NCBI GenBank assembly: GCA_032622095.1
Contig: CP136063.1
Coordinates: forward strand, 24,928,987-24,992,986
Length of the DNA: 64,000 nucleotides
Reading direction: 5' to 3'
Source: Siphonodentalium dalli
Lineage: Eukaryota; Mollusca; Scaphopoda; Gadilida; Siphonodentaliidae
The position numbers and the translations under genes were made by a program. Below, one piece after another: positions 50,101 through 59,100 of this stretch. How positions within the stretch are numbered: the stretch's first letter is position 1; each line of letters begins with the position of its first letter. The notes beneath the pieces were generated by a model. It did not search any database and was not told the origin of the DNA. It was given only the letters and a program-made list of their open reading frames with translations.

Positions 50101-53100
50101 CAAGGAAAAATGATCACATTACCAATGTCTAAGATAGTCAGATGTTTTTGTAGATTTGTGGATGTTGTAGATTTTGTAGATTTGTGGATGTTGTAATGCA
50201 ATATAGATCTCCATTATAGTTGCACAAATTTATTTTTCATTTCGTCCCTTTAAATTGACTTTTTTTTTTATGTATGTATATGTGCCACTCCAAAAATGTC
50301 AGTAAAAGTACTGTAAACCGTTTGGTTTGATGTTATAGGCACAGGAGATATATATATACTTTACATGTAAAATATTGTGAACCCTGCAGGTACGTTTATG
50401 TGTGTCGCCTTATGTGTGTGATGTACATGCAGTAACTACATGTATATTCTAGTGAAATTTATGGTCTGCACTCTGCAGTATTTCAAAAACATGCTATGGC
50501 CATGCCTACATATACATATGTACACTGATTCAAATACAATGATTGTCAGGGTATAATCTATGTTTGAGGAAAGTTACTATGTATTTTTCATTTGTGTTGC
50601 ATTTGTCAATATTAATGGGTCCCAGGAGTCCAGATGTTACTAGTGCAGAGCCCATTTAATTGTCATGAAACTGGTGGACTTCATGTCTATACTCCTAAAT
50701 AAACATGACTCTGAGTCTTATCAGACCAAGACGGTATTGTGTAGGTTTTACTAGAATAATATTTAGAAAAGACTCAACCATTATTTTTCCACTGCCCTTA
50801 TCACAATATATTCATTTGGCAGTATTCAGTAGTGGTGATGCTAATACATTTGGTATGATATTCAGGTGGAGCAAAGCGATCTGAACGAATCGAGGATAAG
50901 CCACAATGTGTAGAAAACATTAAAAAACATGTATATTGTGAAATATTTTAATAATGGGTGCTGGTTTTTACAAACTGGCCATAATTGAGATGACTATTCC
51001 TGTTGTTTACCAAACATCAGCGTACACAATAAAATTTTGAAGTATATATGTTCTTGAATGTTGCATACAGACACTGACTTTTGCACAAATTGCTCGGGTT
51101 AGCCAAACAATGCAAAAATAACCAACTTTAGGTAAAATGATGGTACTTGACAGAATTGCTTTGACCTACAAACATATCAATACAGCAGTACCCATCAGCA
51201 TAATATAAAATTAGCAGGACGACTTAACCTGAGGTGGTATTGAAAATGAAAATATCTTTAAAATGGTAAGTTATGAGGGCTATTAGCTATTATGAAGAAT
51301 TATGTTAGTGAAATTATAGACCCTCATCTTCTCCAACCTGCAAGTGATGCAACTATCATGGCCAATCAAAACTAATGTGGGACTGACAAAGGCTCATTCT
51401 ACTATTGATTGAATAGTGATCATTCCATCATTTCCTAAAACTTTTGTGAGATGAGGTGTCCTTTTGTAAGAATTGATTACTTCGGAAATATATACTGGTA
51501 TACATGTATATGGTCATCTCCCATCTGATTACAACATGTTTTTACTATGCCCAGGTGCAATACCCATTTTAGGATCGCAACACGTGGCTGCTGCATGAAG
51601 CAAACAGCTGGTTATTCCATTTAGTAAAAGTGTTTAGCATGTTTCATATCTTGGTCACTTAAATCAGATCAGCTGTTAAATGTTGATAACAAATTTTGAA
51701 AACCTGTTTTGTTCAATCTGTACATTTCTGTTGATTAGAGCACAATTGTTACCTGATTTTTTACCTGAGTTTCCAAGGCATGTTCAGTCACGAAGAGCTC
51801 ACGTTGTGTGTCGGGATCAACACATCCTCAGCAGCAATTTCCAGCTAATCCCATTGTGTGTGGTCAATTGTGCTCTTAAGTCGATCAGAGAATTCGGATA
51901 GTTCTTTAAAAAGTGTCATACATATGCTGTGGCCTTGGTGGTATTGTATACTTGTGGTGCGTAACATGCTGAAATCGTTTTTTGGCAATTATCTTAAAAA
52001 CCATTGACTTTTGGATATGAAAATGTATTACTGACCCCCCCATAATGTGGATTTTCAGGGTCAAGAGCTCCTTGGAGGTCAATCCCATCCGATAATGGTA
52101 CAGAAAATATACCTATATGTGGCACCGATGGATATAGATCAATAAAATTGTGTTTATATATGTCATTCCATTTATAACCATTTTGGCAGCCATCTCACAT
52201 CAAAGGCCATGAAATCTAGATAACAAAAGATGAACTACATTCAAATTATATCACCAGGTAACCTTTTTGTAGGAGTTTTAGGTTACTGATCAAATACCGT
52301 ATAATTGATGATTTCCTCAACATCTTTGTTATTGGGGAAAATGTCTGTTTTTCCTTCTACGACCAATATATTCCATCCAAAAACCTTATTTTCAGGGTCA
52401 AGAGCTCCTTGGAGGTCAATCTCATCCAATAATGGTACAGAAATTATACCTATATGTGGCACCGATGGATATAGATCAATAAAATTTGAATTGGGGGCTC
52501 AGCTTTGAGATAAAAGTGCTGAACCCCAAAATTGGGCCCTTAAAAATGGATTTTTGTTTGTTTTTGGCAATTATCTTAAAAACCATTGACTTTTGGATAT
52601 GAAAATGTATTACTGACCCCCCATAATGTGGCCATTCTGCACATTTTGAGTGGTCACACGACCCCCTTTGACCAACGGTTCTGGAGATATAGTCACGGCG
52701 GATGGTAGTACTTCGCGCAAAAAGGGGCGTGGCCATTTGACCCATTTCGCCCTCAATGGGAAATGTGTCACCAACCTAATATTGTTCGTGTACCTTCAAT
52801 TAGTGGATTCGTGAAGAGTTTTGCTCTGGACATAAAAGTGCATACGAAACCCCCTCAGCTACTAGAGTATTAAGACGAAAATGAAATAATATTAGTATGT
52901 TATTTTTTGTAATCGTAAGCGACGCCCAGGCAATTTACGAATTTATGAACATAAGCGACACACCCATTAATTTTCCCATTTCCGTGTTGACGCTGACTCT
53001 ATGACGCTCCGATGGTCTGCTTTGTTTGTGTTGGATGCGAATGAGTTCGTCATAAATGCGAAATAATTCAGAAGATTTTGACAAATAAAAATTTCCCACT

Positions 53101-56100
53101 GTAGTTGGTCATATATATATTTTTCAATACCGTAGTCGGTATAACTTGAGTCAATATGGTGAAGCTCTATTCAACCCTATATAAAAATTATAATTCACAT
53201 ATCAGCATCAGTTGGTATCTCACTCATGTTGATGTTCCCAAGCCTGCAAATAGCGTGTCTGTCATTTGCAGAATGAGGTCCCCAGAGGGAGAATTTAGTG
53301 ATGCTATCCCGCATAGCGGGCTAGCATCACCAAATTCACCCTCTGGAAACCTCATTCTGCTTAGGCCTCATCTTCTGGGAAGTATCTATAGTATCAAATT
53401 AACATTGTTTTTAGTTACATTTCCCTTCTAGGAATTTTCTATATCCCCTAATTTGCAGAAGATAATATTCATAATTGAGGTGCCCAATGGGTGAACATCA
53501 CCAACTTCAACTGGGGAACTTAAATCTGATCTTAGATCTACTATAGCAGTTGAGGGCCTTAGTAGAATGAGGTCCCCAGAGGGTGAATTTAGTGATGCTA
53601 GCCCAATATGTGGGATAGCGTCACTAAATTCACCCTCTGGGGACTTCATTCTGCAAATGACAGACACACTATTTGCAGACTTGGATGTTCCTTTTTATGG
53701 ATATTATATATCACATTATGCTTTAGAATAAACTTGTAAGCAGCTTATATCCAAACATAAACAGTTGAAGATCTTGTATATTACATGAAAAAAACTAGAA
53801 CTTTATTCCTTTTTAACAAATAAAAATCTTTAAAAGAAGTTGAAAAATGCATACATTTAGAGCGTTGACTGAGACACTTCACAACCGTATACGACAGTAT
53901 TGTGCTTTTGGGCTGGCAAAGGAAAATAGAGTCCCCCAACTTGTCTCATTGTTTTTGTGTCTATTTTCGTTATTGCAATGAAGTTGGACAAGAATTTAAC
54001 TTTAATGAATAATTTTGCATTGTCTGGTGTTGGTGTCATGTGCAGCTTTTCAAAATAGTATTAATCTGCCTGAATCAATGTAAAGACGCACCGCGGCCAT
54101 TTTGTTGGTGTGCTGCCAAGTGATATGTAGCATGCATCTATTCTTCTCTAGTGAGAGATAAGGAAATATGGGATGGCTTTTTTAATGATAAAATAGGGGT
54201 TTCATGTGATATATTACATTAGCATAAGCTTATAAGCAGCTACATGCATTTATTTACATCTGTAACAAAATTTAAATTAAATTAATTACTGTGCCTTAGT
54301 TCAGTGTGCCTGTCATTTGCAGAATGAGGTACCCAGAGGGTGAATGTATTGATGCTTTCCCGCACAGCGGGCTAGCATCATCAAATTCACCCTCTGGGGA
54401 CCTCATTCTGCATGGCCTCATCTGTTATGGGAGAATAGACTCAGCTTTAAAGTTCCCAAAAGTTCAATTTGAGGATAAAGAGAAACTATCCTAAAAAAAA
54501 GAAATAGAATCTATGTGAAGAAGTTTCTATAGAAATTTGATAATAAAGAAACTTTCCAGAGAAGATGGGGCCTAAGCAGAATGAGGTCCCCAGAGGGTGA
54601 ATTTAATGCCAGACCGCTATGTGGGGTAGCGTCACTAAATTCACCCTCTATGGACCTCATTCTGCAAATGACAGACACACTAAACTCAGGCTAAACTATG
54701 CCATAAATAAAAAGTCCCCACCTGTGAGGCATGCGCTATGACCCATTCTTCTCTTGGTTTCCGTTCGTAATCTGTGATAGCCAGTTTGACGAGTTTCCTG
54801 AGATTTGAGAACATGGCTTCTTCTACCTTACCGAGCCAGTCTTCCACATTACCTCGAGCTTTCAAGCCCTGCAAATGCAAATAACATTTTAAAATGCAGT
54901 CTGGGAAAAGGATATGGTCGCATCGTTTCAGTTCAGATGCCAGGCCCTATCATTATTTCATGGAAAGATGGCGCAGGTGGTTAATTTCAACATGAAACCA
55001 AGTTACTGTACGTAAAAACCACCATCCACTGGTAGGCCTATAAAAAGATAGTGATGTTTCTGGTAACCCGCCTCCCTCTAGTGCAGACCTCCGCCCCTAC
55101 TAAATTTTATCAACACCGTGAAACAAAATTATTAAAATGCAAGAACCGAAACAAACTAGAGGTGTGACTGTCCCAATGGGACTAAGGATACCCCCCTGTT
55201 TTTAAAATACTAAGATGTTTCACATGTCAGTAAACATTTAGTTAAAATAATAAAATAACAGTTCCCACTGCAGGTGCACAAATCTAACCGTGATCTTTAA
55301 TAAACCTATTGACCGAAATATGTAGGAATAAAAGCTCGGACAAAATTATGAATTTTGCAAAAATGTTCTAAGTCAAAAAAGGGGAATAACTCCACAAAAA
55401 AAGTCGGACAGACATCATAATCACAGGTGCATAGGTTCTCATGGTACTAAATAACAGTGCCAAGATTAAAAAACATTGACCTAAAAATGTAGAAATAAAA
55501 GCTCGGACAAAATTAGGCATGTGGCAAAAAAATTCTAAGTCGACAAAGGGGGATAACTCCACCAAAAATTGCCAGACAGACGTCATAATCGCAGGTGCAC
55601 AGGTTCCCATGTTACTAAATATCTGTGCCAAGTTAAAAAAAATTTTACCTAAAAATGTAGGAATAAAAGCTCGGACAAAATTATACATGTTACAAAAATT
55701 TTCTAAGTTGAAAAAGGAGAAATAACTCCACCAAAAAAAGTCGGACAGACATCATAATCACAGGTGCATAGGTTCTCATGGTACTAAATAACAGTGCCAA
55801 GATTAAAAAACATTGACCTAAAAATGTAGAAATAAAAGCTCGGACAAAATTAGGCATGTGGCAAAAAAATTCTAAGTCGACAAAGGGGGATAACTCCACC
55901 AAAAATTGCCAGACAGACGTCATAATCGCAGGTGCACAGGTTCCCATGTTACTAAATATCTGTGCCAAGTTAAAAAAAATTTTACCTAAAAATGTAGGAA
56001 TAAAAGCTCGGACAAAATTATACATGTTACAAAAATTTTCTAAGTTGAAAAAGGAGAAATAACTCCACCAAAAAAAGTCGGACAGACGTCATAATCGCAG

Positions 56101-59100
56101 GTGCACAGGTTCCCATGGTGGTTGATGCCTGTGCCAAGTTTCACGGAAATTGATCAAAAAACGACAGAAAAACTCCGGACAAATTTGTGTCCACGGCTCG
56201 ACGACGGACGACGGACGGACGGACAAGCTGACTCCAGTATACCCCCCCTAACTTCGTTGCGGGGGGTATAATAATCGCGTTTATCGATCTCTGATTATTG
56301 TAAAACTGTGCTGATCAGTCGTCGATCTACATTATTCACATGGGAAGTCAGTGTTTTATGATGGAGGCACCCTTGTGTATATGGTCCAGTTCAATTAACT
56401 AAGATTGTCAAAAATTTCAATGACATTGCTATTGTTATTTGCAATATATCCATAAATTTTGGAAAAACCAAGCAGACATTATAAAAATAATAAGCATGTT
56501 CTGTATCGACATAGACTCACCTTTTCGAGAGTGACTTTATCGTTCTCCGGAGATATCATTGACAAAATATCATTAGTGTATATTATCTCTTCACCTGAAA
56601 TATGTTGAAAATATTCTCATCAATCCAAACCTGAACAAGGGTTTCACAAGCAAGGCCATTAAAAATAAATACCTGGGTACATAGGCAATTTTATGTCGAA
56701 AAATCAGGGAGAGTGGCCTTTTATTTTAATCTTTTCCAAGAATTCAAGAAAAGTAGATATGTATGTATATATAGATAGAACGACACAAGTGTGTGAACTG
56801 GTTAACGTTATTGCACGAGTTTGTTGTGAAGCGATGGCAAAACGAGAACCGGAGGTTCGAGTTTTACCTCGCGGCACGACAAACGAGTGCAATAACGTTA
56901 ACATGTTCACACAACTGTGTTGTTCTATGTTTATTGCACACTCTGAAGATTGCAGCTTGTAACATATACTAACGTTTAGGTCGATATTATTGTATTTAAT
57001 TGAACAAACGTGTGTTTAATGTCGACTATACCCCATAATTTAGCGAAGACATTTTCTGTTAAAGTCGATGTCGCCAGTGACGTTGTTGGCGTAATAGGGT
57101 TGTATTGTTCAAGAACAATACACATTTTTTTATTGAACGTTTCAATTATTCTGTATTTTGCTGTATTTCGCACAAATAAGCCATTGGGTGTGCAATAAAT
57201 AGATAGAACGACACAAGTGTGTGAACTGGTTGACGTTATTGCACGAGTTTGTTGTGACGCGATGGTAAAACGAGAACCGGAGGTTCGAGTTTTACCTCGC
57301 GGCACGACAAACGAGTGCAATAACGTTAACATGTTCACAAAACTGTGTTGTTCTATGTTTATTGCACACTCTGGAGATTGTAGCTTGCACTATACTATAA
57401 TTTAGGACTATATTGTTCATTTAATGCACACACGTGTGCTTAGTGTAGACTATACCTAATAATTTAATGAAGAAATTGTCTGCTACGGTTGACGTCGCCA
57501 ATGACGTTGTTGGCGTAATCGGTTTGTATTGTTCAAGAACAATACACAATTGTTTATTGAACGTTTTGAAATCTTCTGTATTTTGCTGCATTTCGTACAA
57601 ATAAGCCATTGAGTGTGCAATAAATAATTTTATGGAATAAAATACAACAATTTTTCAAGTAATCTATAAAAATCTTATCTTTCTATAACTTTTAAACTAT
57701 TACGTCTTATTACGTCTTAAATAGAAACTGATTTAAATTTATAACTGTGAATTATTAGTACTGAGTAGATTGAATTTGAATTTTCCGATAATTCTGGATG
57801 AATTTACTAATAACAAGAGCATCGCTAGGGCGTGGAAAAATTGACCTAAGTTGAAATGCACTGGACAGTTTTTAATAGACAATTTGAGATTTAAAACTTG
57901 ACCTATTTCTGATTCTCACTAACTCTTACAAACATTGGTCACTCTGAATAATAATAAAAGGATTACCTATACTATAATTGTGTTAATCACATATGTGTAC
58001 TGAGCAAGAAAGCAGTGTTATTGTTCTCACCATCACTGTCCATATACCGATTTATTTACCTTGATCGGGTGTAGACTTTCCATCATTTCCTTGAATTCCA
58101 AACTCGAGTTTAGCAATGGCATCAAAGCATTTCCTAAGATGTGGCTGCACAGCGAGTGGATTCCTTGTCTGTGCGAGAATCTCCAACAACTCATCATTGG
58201 ACAAGAAGTAGAATCTATGGAGATAAAAACAAATACACACATGTAGACAACATCTGCTTATATACAGCAAAAACTGATAGTCATTTTAAAAGAACTATGT
58301 TCTATCTAATCTTTTGATGCAAGCAGATGCAAGTGGTTTTTTATTTAACCCTTTCATGACAGGGAGCTGAGCTGGCGCAACAGTAAAGACCCTGTGCCCA
58401 TAGGTCGCGGCACAGGGTTTTCGCAAAAATTTAGGAACTCCCATCATGAAAGGGTTAAGAAAACTTTTCAGATGTGCCATTTTATCCCTTTCTATACTGA
58501 ATGGATACTCCTAATTCACTTAAATATACATTGGAATGGTCTATTATTCATTTGGAGGAGTATCCGGGTAATAAAAAAAGACAACAGTGTGATAAAAAAT
58601 AATACAAGAGCAGAAAGATATATTTTTTGTGGGAAATGTTCAGATAATAAGTTCACTTAAATATACTTTACACTCATTGATGAGTAGTTCCCTTAGGTCG
58701 TTTGTTAACTTATTATCTGAACATTTCCTAAGGGTTAAACATAATAATATAATCAATATATAATCAATATAATCAATATAATCAATATAATCAAACAATA
58801 TACCCAACATGTTAAATTGATATCAACATGCACTCCATTGTCTGCAGTACTTTACATTTCAATTCCAAAAATCTATTCCGTTTGAAAAAGATAATTGCAT
58901 GGAGGAATTTTAGGCACAAAAACATGCAACATGATGGTAAATTCACTAAATAACTCGGCATATGACTCATTCCAAATTAATTTCCAAGTTAAAATTTGGG
59001 GAAATTTATAGATAGTGATTTATAAAGCAATCTTTCTTGTGTGTACATACCTTGAAAAGATAACTCTTTTGGATTCAAGATAAGCCTCCAAGCATTTCTG

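Noticed and set aside
55368-56062. Repeated ORFs on both strands (68-111 codons)
   Set aside because: Translations of the 337-bp higher-order repeat. Identity between copies reflects recent DNA duplication, not coding constraint.
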